DNA of 64,000 nucleotides from Phaffia rhodozyma (taxonomy: Eukaryota; Basidiomycota; Tremellomycetes; Cystofilobasidiales; Mrakiaceae). The DNA lies in NCBI GenBank assembly GCA_014706385.1, contig JACGZH010000007.1, forward strand, positions 1,061,501-1,125,500, in the 5' to 3' direction. Shown one piece after another: positions 35,501-46,278 of this stretch. Positions within the stretch are counted from its first letter, which is position 1, and each line of letters starts with the position of its first letter. A program made the translations under genes and the position numbers. The notes beneath the pieces are model-generated. The model was not told the origin of the DNA. It saw only the letters and a program-made list of their open reading frames with translations, and made no database searches.

Positions 35501-38500
35501 GTTCTCCTTACCCACTCCCTTGTAGATGTGGATCTGTCTGTTGTCTACGAAGATAGGGGTGACCTTGAAATTCGAGAGTCGGTTGAGCTCAAGCTGACTG
35601 GCTAGAGCAGGCTCGATGTTTCGAATCTTCTCCTCCTCTCTCCAGGGGCCCTGGGCACCCTCTTGTCTGAAGGTGAAGTAGGAGGGGTAAACGCCCTTTC
35701 GGCAAACCAAGAAGGTAACTCGTCGAATTCCCTTCTTCTGGATCTCGGCAGACATCTGCATTACCAGCGACTCAACACTCTTGGCCCAATCAAGATCAGA
35801 CATGTCGTCCTTCTCCTCGAAAGCCCGGATAGCAATGTTGAGAACGTTGGGCATGGCACTGTCCTGACCATGTCGTTGAGTGAAATCTTGATGATGGTAA
35901 GCAGGGAAGAAAGACAGAACATTCAAGAGTCCGTCCTGAACCTCCTTCAAGTTGTTGAAGCTCGTCATGACACCAGCTCGGAGGGGCTCGGTCTGACTCT
36001 GCTTGATCTTGTAGGTCAAATCAGAAAGCGAACCGACTCGGTAAACGTCTCGATTCGAGTCAACTCGGGGAGTAGAAGACTCAGCGATGGGCTGGTTGAG
36101 CTTGAATCGCCAAGTGATGACTCCAGCAGCGCCATCCTGACCTTGCTCATGTTGCATATCAAGAATACTGTACTCTCGGTAACTGCAGATGGAATAGATA
36201 GAACTGTCAGTCATTGTTTGGGCAAGAGGAGAAGAACGATCACTTACGCTCGAAGAACGTAGACGGTCAAACTAGCAAGAACAATCCAAGGATCATCGTG
36301 CTTGAAGAAGGAGGACAGGACATCGTAGACGGTGAATCGAGAGTTTGAGATCTCAGTCAGAACATCAACCGAAGGGTTTCTGTTGAAAATCGGATCAGAG
36401 TCAGCAGAGAGCTATGAACTAGAAACACATGGGAGAGGACAAACCTGTGTCCACCTCCAGTCTCTCCGTAGTAAGAAGTGGTGACAGAAGAGTTAAGGAT
36501 CTTTTCCATCTGGAACAACCTCTCCTCGTAAGAGGGAAGAGAGCAAGAGATAAGAATTTCCCGAGCCTTCAAAGACACCTTGCTGGCCAAAGGAGCCCTA
36601 TAGATCGGAAACAGAGTCTTTGTCAACACATCGCAACAATAGTTTGTAAACTACAAGAGGAAACCTACTTGGTGGGCATGTCGGCAAGCGCTTTCATAGT
36701 CTTATGAAGGAAAGAACCCTCAGTGTTGTTGAGGAGCTGCATAGACTTGATCAGATCAAAGACGGAGAGAACAAGCTTGGATCGAGCGCTGAGACGCGAG
36801 TGAGCCAGGACGAGACCAAGGACGTCGTTCAAAGATTCTCGGTTTTCATCTCGAAGTTGGAGAACAATGGCCTCTTCACTACCAGTAGCAAAAACGGCCT
36901 CAACGGCCAAGAACTTTTGAAGGATGGTAGCTAAGACGTAAGAGGCGTAACCCTTAGGACCGCCAACGTTCTTCTCAGCAATACCAACGATGGGTTCGAT
37001 CTGAGTTCGGACCATAGCCCTCTCCTGAGGTCGCAAATTATCGATGTACCGCTCGACGACTTTGAGGATCTGTGCACACGAAAGAGATGGGTAAGCTTCT
37101 GGTCGATGTATACAGTCATAACTCTGCGATCAACTACACACCTTTGATCCAGGGAACTCGGCGTGAGGCTTCGACTGAGCTTCGCTGATGACCTCTCGAA
37201 TGCTCTCCTCAAGATCGGCAGGCATTCTCCCAGAAAGGACGGAAATGATGGATAAAGCCTCTCCGAAAGCAAGATCAGGATCATAAAGGTTTTCAGAGAA
37301 TGATCGGAGGATTGTTGCAGTGGAGTCACTCTCGTATCCATCCAAGACCGAGTATATCGACTCAAGCTGGAACTGTAGCCGCTGGTGAGGTCTGTTACCG
37401 GGCAGGTTAGGGAGACCAGTCACAGGCAGGAGACCCTCGAAGGGCTTCGCCTTCTTCACTCGCGTAGGGTCATCAAGACTCAAGATCCCAATAATCGCTC
37501 CAGGATCGACGGTCACACCGGCTTGCTTGACAAACTGAACGTGACCGGACTCCTGGGCAATCAAGGGCAAGATCATCTTCATGACCTCAACCTCAGCATA
37601 GATATCTCCGGAGGAGATGTGATCTCCGCTTTCGACCAAAAACCGGATGATCTTTCCAGGCGAGGGTGATCGGAGCTGAGTGGGGTCGTTCTCCTGCTCA
37701 ATCAGGCAAGTCTTTGCGTCTACCTGAATTCGGAGGGTACCGACTTCCTCCCTCCAGTAGAGAGTGTGGGATCGGCCATCGAGAAGAACGAGCATTCCAC
37801 CATCGGCCAAAGGTCGGATGGACACCACGGTCTTTCCTCCGTTTAGATACAATCGGTAAGTGTTGAGGGAGGCTCGAGCAGCGGTGAAATTGTACCGAAC
37901 ACCCTCATAGATGAAATCAAGAGTGAACACTGTCTTGAGAGTGTCCTTGGAGGGAACCTAAAAACAGGAAACATGTACGGAGTGGTGAGTGCCTCAGTCA
38001 AAAACTTCATGAGAAACAGAGCTTACCTGTCCCTTGTCCAATACTCGTCGGTATTCGGCCCAACAGTTCTCAGAAGCCACGTGAGCTTTCACAATTGCAC
38101 CACAAATAACGGCCAGTGATGGATCAGGCCTCTCAGATGTAAGCTTGTTAGTGATCAACCCATCCAACCAAGCGGTGGTAATGGCGTTCTGCTCGAAATC
38201 GCTCGTCTCAAGAAGAGTGATAAGACTAGATTAAACGTGATCGAGACAGATCGGTCAGTTCATCGTAAGTGATTGAAAGGAGATGTACCAGGCTATACGC
38301 ACTACTCGACAGTGGTTCGGAAGTCTCCTCGAATGGAAAGCTCTTTCAAGGCGATAACCATATTCTTTCTGGCAGTCGTTCGGTCGGAGCCATAAGCAAA
38401 CACGTGACCGAATTGAGAATCGGCGAACTATAACAAGAGATAAGCCAGTTCAGATTAGATAGGGATCTAGTGTGATTATATTGTTGGCGAAGAAACTTAC

Positions 38501-40607
38501 ACTATGAATTCCTCCAGTAGCTCCAACAGAGAAGTCTTGAAAGTCAAACACAATTTAAGAGTCAGAGATTTGTTCCACATAAGAATCTTTGAGAAGCCTC
38601 TGTACTCACATCCCCAGACGTTAGTATTACTTCTGAAGTTCAACTCTTGGATATCTCCGGCAGACGGCTTGAACCCCTCATCGGGGTTTTCACTCGTGAT
38701 TCGACAGGCAATGACGTGACCCTTGGGCCTAGGCTTCCTCTGAGTCTGGACAGACTCCGCTCTGCTGCTGTCGAAGTCGATCTCGGAAACAGTGTGGGGA
38801 TCGAGACCGTAGAGGACTCGAATATCCCGAATTCGAGAAAGAGGGATACCCATAGCAATCTGAAGCTGAGCAGCGGGAAGGTTGACACCCGAGACCATCT
38901 CGGTAGTAGGGTGCTCGACTTGAAGTCGAGGGTTGAGTTCGAGGAAGAAGAATGAGTCGTCGGCGTGAGAGTAGAGGTCTAAAGAAAATCCGGCAAAAGA
39001 AAAGTGATGTAAGTTGACTATCTCGAAAAAACAGAATGAGAGGTAGCTGTTTGTTCCTTACATTCGACGGTACCGGCACTAACATATCCTACTAACTTGG
39101 CCAACCTGACAGCAGCCTTCTCCATCTCTTCGAATCTCTCTGGACGAGCGATCGTGACGGGAGCCTCCTCAATGATCTTCTGATGTCGTCGCTGAACAGA
39201 GCAATCTCGACCGAACAAAGAGATAGCGTTTCCGTACTGATCAGCAAGGAGCTGGACCTCCAAATGTCGAGCAGATCCAGCCAAGGCCATGATGAAAATC
39301 GGAGATCCTAGAGGTCAAGAACGCAGTCGTCAATTCATGAGTGGGTATTCCTTCTTGAACTCCCATGGTAGAGATTGTGCTCAAATCTCCAGTCAAACAG
39401 AGTGAACTTACCTGGCACCTCGGAAGCGACGGAGTTGTAGGAGTTCTTGAATGTGTCCATGCTGTGAACCATTCGGATACCCTTTCCTCCTCCTCCCTCA
39501 GAGGCCTTGATCATAACTGGCAAACCGATCTTCTCGGCTCGCACCAAACCATCCTCCACCGTCTTTACACAAGCAGCCTGATATGGCCCATCGGGCACAG
39601 TCACGAAGCCCTGAGGGCTGAGCTCTGTATCAGTGATGCCTGATCCAGACCAGGCCATACACGGCACCTGGGCAGACTGGGCAACGATGGTCGAAGAAAT
39701 CTTGTCTCCAAGGGATCGCATAGCGGATCCGGGAGGACCAATGAAGACGATCTTGTTCTTTGAGGCGGCGAGAGACTCGGGAAGTCTGGGGTTTTCCGAA
39801 GCGTGACCCCTGTCGGATGGAAAGAAAGCGCGTTTAAGTGGACACTCTTCTTCCAACATGTTAAGGTCCTATTTTACTTACCATCCAGCCCAAACAGCAT
39901 GTATATTGAATCGCTCGGCAATGTCAACGATGAGGTCGACGTTAGAGTGATTGTTGTTGTTAGTTCCTCCAGGAACTTCGACGACTCGATCAGCCATTCG
40001 AATATAGTCGCAGTTCACCTTCCTGTATGGCGCTCAAGTTGAATTAATTAGAGGATGTCCCTGACTCAAGGAAAGCTTATGTGATTGGTACGAACAAATC
40101 TTCTGGAGTGGCCATTACCGTAAATTCGATGGCTCGCTCATCTCCAAACGTCTCGTAAGCCCATTTACGAACTGATCGGATCTCTTTTACAGCAGCGATT
40201 CCGTTGTTGGCAATGAGGACCTGAGAAATGATACAGAAGCAATTTAGCTCCTTGGCCCTGAGGCTACGTGAAGGAAAAAATGAAAATTACTGACTTTGGT
40301 GATGACCGTGTGACCATCTTGACTTCTAACGAAATCGGTGACGCTTGACGGAGGGGCGTTCTCAAGTGCGTTTCCACCTGGTAAAGGGGAGGGAAAGAGC
40401 AAAAAGAACAAGACAAAAGAGATCAGCAACCGATCTCCGATCACAGAAAGGCATTCTTTTGTCCCCAAGGAAAAGAGCGCGGAAAATTGACCAGATGTAA
40501 TTTCCCTCTCTTCCTAGATCGTTTAAGAAAATGCAGGGAGCCAGACAAGGAAAAGAACAAGAACGCTTACCGATGAAATGCCTTACGCTCTCGTGATCGA
40601 CAACCAT
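32523..40607 (-). CDS. ACC1: Acetyl-CoA carboxylase (multidomain, cytosolic)
   Basis: Makes malonyl-CoA, the committed step of fatty acid synthesis. The single polypeptide is about 2,200 residues. Start ATG 40607 ([13 protein letters not shown]). Biotin carboxylase: [20 protein letters not shown], the ATP-grasp loop [36 protein letters not shown]. Biotin carrier: [12 protein letters not shown] near 37590, with the biotinylated Lys in VMKM. A central helical region spans about 37300-34800. Carboxyltransferase: [73 protein letters not shown], and [19 protein letters not shown]. It ends SSLGL (stop 32523-32525). All catalytic blocks are intact. More than 15 introns lie mainly in the N-terminal two thirds, while the carboxyltransferase is largely one exon (32830-34750). 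Confidence 0.96.
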
Positions 40608-41212
40608 CTTGTGAGCTTTGTTGGTTGAGTACAGATGTGTGTGAATGGAGGAAGATGGATATAGGGTTATGTGTGAGGGCCCTTGGATGCAAAGTTACCC
40701 ACAGATACGAAAAGAGATGGAAAGATGGAGGAGGAACGAGAAAAGTAAAAACCCAAAAGAAAACCGAAGAAGAGTAGATGGACAGGGAGGCGAGTTCGTT
40801 CAGAGAATAGGAGGGAGTGGGGGAAGGAGGTCAAGAAGAAAAGAAGTAACAAGTAGAGATGAAGGGTTTAAGACCAACTTGACGGGATGGGGATTCAAAG
40901 CCTTGAGAATCTCAACCCCCTGGGGAATTTCGGATGAGGTTGGTTGGGGGAGCAACCGCTGCTTACCTAAGCTATATCTTTATTAATGAACTGCGTATTC
41001 TTCGGAATTTCACGGTCTTACTAGGATTTTGCCAATCATTCAGGCTTAGGGTTAGATGCGTCTTTGTACTTTAAGATATATGAACAATAGTCTATGAACA
41101 CTTTATGTTTCCCCAACCCCATATATAAAAGGCGATCGATGTGCGCACTCTCAAGATTTAAGCGTTATCGGTTATCATGAAGCATGGATGTTTCGAACAG
41201 ACTTTCGTAATC
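40608..41212. other. ACC1 upstream region
   Basis: Upstream of ACC1 and downstream of the gene at 41213-42391. On the plus strand it is strongly purine-rich from 40720 to 40870, so ACC1 transcripts would start in a pyrimidine-rich context. A TATATAAAAG box-like sequence at about 41121-41131 is on the plus strand and faces away from ACC1. I see no confident regulator site. Confidence 0.45.
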
Positions 41213-42391
41213 TCATTTATCACTCCAAACGAGGTTCACTTCCCAAATTCCTCGAAGTGCGTTGCAGCACGCCACTCGACCTCCGGAGTTCAGCCACAGA
41301 CGGACATCATCCAAGGTGATGGTCTGCTCAGCTATTTCTCCTTTATCCAAGAGCTCCTGACGCATTAGTCCAGGCAAGAACGGGGTAGATGATTCTATTG
41401 ATGGTGTAATCCACTTCTCAGCTAACGGTGGAAGGAATAAGATGTTCGAGATCGCGGTCTCAGTCACTTTATGTGAGGTCGACGAGCTGACTGGGCTGTA
41501 TAGAAGAACGGTCATCGTAGTCGGAAGTAGTTGATCTATGAAAGCGCATCATGTTGAATGTCAGTTGCCGTTACATTTTAGGAAGTGATCAAAGAAAACA
41601 TACGAGCTATCGATGTATGAGTGTCATATATTCCCCGCTGAGAGGTCTTATGGAGCAAAAAGTCACGATCGCTGCTTTGTGCGCATACTGGCTGAGGAGA
41701 AATCAGAACCTGAGATAAGGCACACGTTCCAGAGGGAGTTGAGTCAAGCCGACTGAGTGATCCGTTGAACAGCGCTAGATGGAACGAAAGGCAAAGAGAC
41801 AAAGACAGGGTGAACCAATGTATATCAGAGTTGAAATCTGGTGGCCATAAGAAAATCGGAACAGTACATACGAGCAGAGTCGAATGCGAATACCTGGATG
41901 TCAATGATTGGAAGATCTTGATCAATTTGAACAGACGCCTTCAACTAGGGCAGAATAAGAGATTCGATTGTCAAGTATTGTTCTAGTTAATCTCGACGCC
42001 GCGACATTGGAAAGACCAGTATGTACACGTAAGTTCCTTTGTCTGTCTGTTGGAGGTATGGATGCTTCTAGCGCGGCACAAAGAGAATCATTCCAATTGA
42101 ATTGGCCAAGTTTCGTGTCTTTCGAAAAGTGGGACCAGGAAGTAGCTAGGCGTTGAACATGCCGCGTAAACAGGGGAATTTGAGCAGAAATGTGATCACC
42201 AGGCAAGGTGCCATCGTAACGGAGGGTGGTAAAGACTTCAAACGATTCGTCCGGCGGTTGGAGAGGACTTGATATGTTATTAATACACTCGATAGAGGTT
42301 CTATGTTGCACAAGAAAGGGAGATTAGTAATAAGGCTATGGGTGGAGTGATCTCGAGATCAGCTATCAAGCTATCTTGTTGCTCACGACAT
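41213..42391 (-). CDS. ABZ2: Class IV PLP enzyme, probable aminodeoxychorismate lyase
   Basis: Would form p-aminobenzoate from aminodeoxychorismate in folate synthesis. The start is ATG at 42391 with only 5 coding nt (ATG-TC) before GTGAGC. After a 70-nt intron with a TACTAAT branch site the frame continues ...STSIECINN, then SFEVFTTLRYDGTLPGDH and FTRHVQRLATSWSHF. A 22-nt exon gives VFAFDSA (near 41900-41880). Then come PLFNGSLSRLDSTPSG, DRDFLLHKTSQRGIYDTH, and the final exon: TVLLYSPVSS, KVTETAISNILFL, LPGLMRQELLDKGEI. The T-E-T-A-I-S-N and L-P-G-x-x-R-Q-x-L blocks and the H-K-T-x-x-R catalytic Lys context are typical of class IV fold-type IV enzymes. A branched-chain aminotransferase is less likely because of length and the HKT motif. 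The specific lyase role is inferred. Confidence 0.78.
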
Positions 42392-42660
42392 AGAATGAGA
42401 TGGAATAGATCGGATCGAAGCTGACACTAAGAGAAATAGAGGGAAGAAAGGAAAAAGCAATAGAGAAGGAAAAATAAAAAATTGTGTCCCTGCGTGATTG
42501 ACTTTGTGGGAAAGCGCGCTTTGATCTTTTCCTTTGCCCCTTCCTCTCTTGACCTTGTCATCTTTGATCCCCTTTCCTTCACTCTGTTCCTCTTTTCTCT
42601 TGGTCACCTTACGACACCTTAATACCCCAAACTACATACATACTGCCCATTGTATAGATA

Positions 42661-45439
42661 ATGCGTGAAATCAGTACGTTTTCTTTCTATTCTTCTTATA
42701 TATAAATCATCGACAAAGAACTATAAACCTTCGAGATGTCCATCTTTTATTCCTCTGTCTGATTCCAATTCTTTTCTGCTCATCCCCATCGCCCAATAGT
42801 CAACGTTCAGTGTGGTCAGGCCGGTAACCAGCTTGGAACGGCTTTCTGGGACCACATCCTCGTGGAGCACGGACTTGATCAATCATAAGTCCCCTGCTTG
42901 TAAACTGCCATCGCCTTTTAATTGCAAAGCTTACCTTGTCTTTGTTGTGTGTTTTGGTGTATGTTCCTTCTTCGTTGTTATTCTCCGATCTAGCACTGGT
43001 CAGTACATTGGAAACGACCCGTAAGTCTATGCTGTCAAGATTCAATGGCTTGTAATGGACGTCCGCCTAATGCCTGGATGTTATTCTTTCTTCCTCTGTC
43101 TTGCAGCCAGCAGCTCGTTAGATCTTCGGTCTACTTCACTGAGGGTTAGTTTATCTCTGCTCATTTTATACTTCGATTAGATCTAACAGTACCTTTACAA
43201 TATATTCTTTTGTTGTACGGTGCATGTTAGCCGCTGCCAACAAGTATGTTCCTCGAAGTATCCAGGTCGATCTAGAGCCTGGAACTATGGACAACATCCG
43301 AGGTGGACCTCTTGGAAAGGTATATTTTGATCTACACCTCGATGTTTTCCCAAATAACATATGGGGCTGATTCTGAGCAACCGCATATTGTAGCTTTTCC
43401 GACCAGACACTTTTGTCTCCGGACAAAGTGGAGCCGGAAACAACTGGGCGAAGGGATATTGTAAGTGCAACATGCACCAGTTTATTACCACCATCAAGGG
43501 CTGATACCGAGGTTATCTATCTTACGTAGACACCGAAGGAGCTGAGTTGGTGGACAACGTTTTGGAGGTTCTCCGACTTCAGGCTGAGCGGTGTGAGCTT
43601 CTCCAGGGTTTCCAGCTTCTCCACTCTCTCGGAGGAGGTACCGGATCTGGATTGGGATCTCTCTTGTTGACCAAAATCAAGGAAGAGTACCCTGACAGAA
43701 TGTTGGCCTCCTACTCGATTCTTCCCAGTCCTAGGGTATGTCTGATTGGTAAAACCCATCATCGGTTTTGATTATATGCTAAGATGACTCCATTTTTATC
43801 TCGCAGGTCTCCGATACCGTCGTTGAGCCTTACAACGCGTTGTTGTCTACTCATCAATTGGTCGAGAATTCTGATCTTGCTTGTGAGTTGAAATACTTTG
43901 TGCATATAGTCGGGTTTGTTGCTGATGTATACGCGATATGACACGTATAGTCTGCATCGATAACGAGGCTCTGTAAGTTCACTTCTTACTTCTGATCTGC
44001 GTAAGACCGTAACCTGATCCGTCATCATCCTGACTATGTCGCGCTTTGATTCTGATGATAGCTACGATATCTGCATCCGAACACTCAAGACACCTTCTCC
44101 TACCTACGAGAACCTCAACGGTATCATCGCCCGAGTTATGAGCGGTATCACCACCACCCTTCGATTCCCCGGACAGCTCAACTCTGACCTGCGAAAGCTC
44201 GCCGTCAACGTTCGTCCACGTCCGCTGAATACATGGCTTTGCCAGAGTGTATCGATAAAGACTTATTTGATTTCTATGTTGCTTGGGCTCGATAGATGAT
44301 CCCTTTCCCTCGACTCCACTTCTTCTTGACCGGTTACGCGCCCCTTGTGGCTGCAGGAAGCCAGCAATAGTTCGTATCCTCACTTGGTATTGGCTCATTG
44401 AATTCATAAACTGACGCATATATGCCTCTCTTTTCTGAACAGCCAATCGACCAGTATGATTCTTTCTTTCGCATAGTCAGCAAACCCGAGCAAAAATGCT
44501 GATGATTCTTGTTCTTCTTTGTTCTCTAACTTTGTTTCTCTAGACGTGGCTGATCTTTGCGCAAGTGAGTTTTCGCCTTTCAAGATCTCTTACTCCCGTA
44601 CGTCCACCAACTGTTCACTGATACCTCTCTTTGATGTTGTTTTTGTTAGGCATGTTTGACCCCAAGAGCATGATGGCTGCCACCAACCCTGTACGTGTGC
44701 TCGGACCTGGAGACTTCCGTCCTTGATCCTGATCGGACCTGTCTTTCTCGTGGGCGCCTACTTACCTGATTCGTCTTGACGTTTTATTTTTAACAAAATA
44801 CCTCCAGAACCACGGAAAGTGGCTGTACGTTTGTATTTTGATTAATTAGGCACATGAGCTTGGGAACTGACACGCATATATCTGTTGATGTCCTCGGAAT
44901 CATCGAAATCAAATGATACAGGAATGTTGCCTGTATTTTCCGAGGAAAGTCTATCGCTATGCGAGACGTAGAGGACGCGACTTATAACATCCGACTCAAG
45001 AACTCTGCTGGCTTCGTCGAGTGGATCCCTGGATCGGTCATGGCCTCTGTCTGCGACGGTTAGTGTTCTCGAGGCGATATTTGATAGGAGGACGATACAC
45101 AAGGCATATGATCACTGACGACACAAACGTGCTGCGATGGATACAGTCCCTCCCATTGGTATCAAGCAGTCCGCTACCTTCATCGGAAACTCTACGGCCA
45201 TTCAGGAGCTCTTCAAGCGATCGCACTCTCAGTTCTCGGCCATGTTCCGAAGGAAAGCTTACTTACACTGGTACACCGGAGAGGGTATGGACGAACTCGA
45301 GTTTACCGAAGCCGAGTCCAACATTCTTGATCTTGTGTCCGAGTACGAGCAGTACGAGCAGTCTGGTGTCGAGGAGGATGAGGTTTACGAGGAGGAAGGT
45401 GGGGAGGAGGGTGGATACATGGATGAGGAGCAGCAGTAG
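42661..45439 (+). CDS. TUB2-like: Divergent beta-tubulin with multiple microexons and one AT-AG intron
   Basis: The GTP-binding tubulin signature is intact: [10 protein letters not shown], the C-terminal helices ([39 protein letters not shown]) and an acidic Glu/Tyr tail ending [44 protein letters not shown] and [15 protein letters not shown] all place it with beta- rather than alpha- or gamma-tubulin. It is divergent: the N-terminus reads [17 protein letters not shown], so positions 9 and 12 hold Cys and Ala instead of Ala and Cys, and position 6 is Asn. Position 167 is Tyr (ASYSILP) and 198 is Leu (NSDLAFC). At least 11 introns. The one after GLDQS starts ATAAGT, not GT. Several exons are 11-26 nt. 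It may be a second beta-tubulin paralogue rather than the main one. Confidence 0.9.
42885..42993 (+). other. Intron with non-canonical AT donor (AT-AG)
   Basis: Exon 2 of the beta-tubulin ends GAT-CAA-TC at 42884 and the intron would start ATAAGTCC. The next exon starts C-ACT-GGT-CAG at 42994 after CTAG. Only this junction is in phase (D-Q-S-T-G-Q-Y), and the reading frame hits TAA at 42886-42888 if the donor is not used. The site looks like a consensus GTAAGT with G changed to A. Confidence 0.7.
44444..44454 (+). other. 11-nt microexon in beta-tubulin
   Basis: CCAATCGACCA, flanked by GAACAG and GTATGATT. It completes Tyr and encodes Q-S-T plus one base, followed by a 21-nt exon (44544-44564, V-A-D-L-C-A). 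Confidence 0.85.
44808..44824 (+). other. 17-nt microexon in beta-tubulin
   Basis: Encodes N-H-G-K-W plus two bases of Leu, between CCTCCAG and GTACGTTT. It joins MMAATNP to LNVACIFRG. Confidence 0.85.
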
Positions 45440-46278
45440 ATTTGAGTCGTAAGTCTTTGGAGGACTGACCGTGAATGAATGGCAGATGTCGTTTGTTTTT
45501 TCTTTCCAACATACCTTTTCACCGAAAAAAACAAGAAAGCGTTTGCTCCTTGGGTCTACTCTTTCTGCCTTTTTGACCTTATGTCTCAAACATAATTTTT
45601 CCGTCTCTTCTACTATTTCCTCATATCTGTTCGTTTATCCTTTACCCGATCTGCTTTCTATACTCTCGCTCTCTATTGCTTTTCTCGATACCTCAACACA
45701 AAGAGATTTCAGTGTTTGAACGGGCCACTCATTCAGTTTGTCTCAAAGTTCACGGAAAAGCTATAGACGTAATCGGTAACCCTAACGAAAAGAGGCTAAA
45801 AGAAAAACAAACAAGGCTGCGGCCAGTGGCGCGTCTGAAACGTGGACGCGTCTGTGCTCCGAAGAAGGTGGGGACCGATGGCTCGGTCAATTTATGCGGC
45901 ACCTTCCTTCTGGGAATCAATAAACTTGAAAACCTCTAAGAGGTAATCGTCGGGCTCGATCCGTCCTCGTTGTAGTATCCATCTTTCTGAGCTCTTTGCT
46001 TTATCGAGTTTGACAGTCTTTCATTTATATTGCGAGCTGTTTCTAGTCATCGTCTTTTTCTCCTTCTCAACTTTCATCGTCAAACTTCATTCCTTTCTTT
46101 TTTGGCCAGATCAAGTTCCCTTGACATTCCTTATCGGACTGTGTCATTCCTTTCTCTTATCACATCCCTACCGGAAACTTCTCTCTTTGTTCACCACTTT
46201 CTTTCTATTGTCCCGTCAACACACCTCTTTTTGCATCTAGCCATCATCTCAGGCTTTAGTTTATCTACTTAAAAAATC
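45440..46278. other. Intergenic region with one MCB-like box
   Basis: 3' flank of beta-tubulin and long 5' region of the gene at 46279. Contains GCGCGTC (45829-45835) and ACGCGT (45846-45851), and a T/C-rich leader (45990-46260). No conserved coding sequence. Confidence 0.5.

Noticed and set aside
35663..36262. A 199-codon plus-strand open frame opposite ACC1
   Set aside because: Shadow of the central ACC1 exon; no family resemblance.
40645..40986. Small basic plus-strand protein upstream of ACC1
   Set aside because: Arises from a purine-rich tract (Arg/Lys/Glu/Gly); no motif and no start context.
42309..42311. GTG as start of the ADC lyase
   Set aside because: A better solution exists: ATG at 42391, GTGAGC donor, TACTAAT branch site and acceptor ATAG, all in phase.
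42885..42993. U12-type (minor) intron in beta-tubulin
   Set aside because: The donor is ATAAGT, not ATATCC, and the end is AG rather than AC; it looks like a changed U2-type site.
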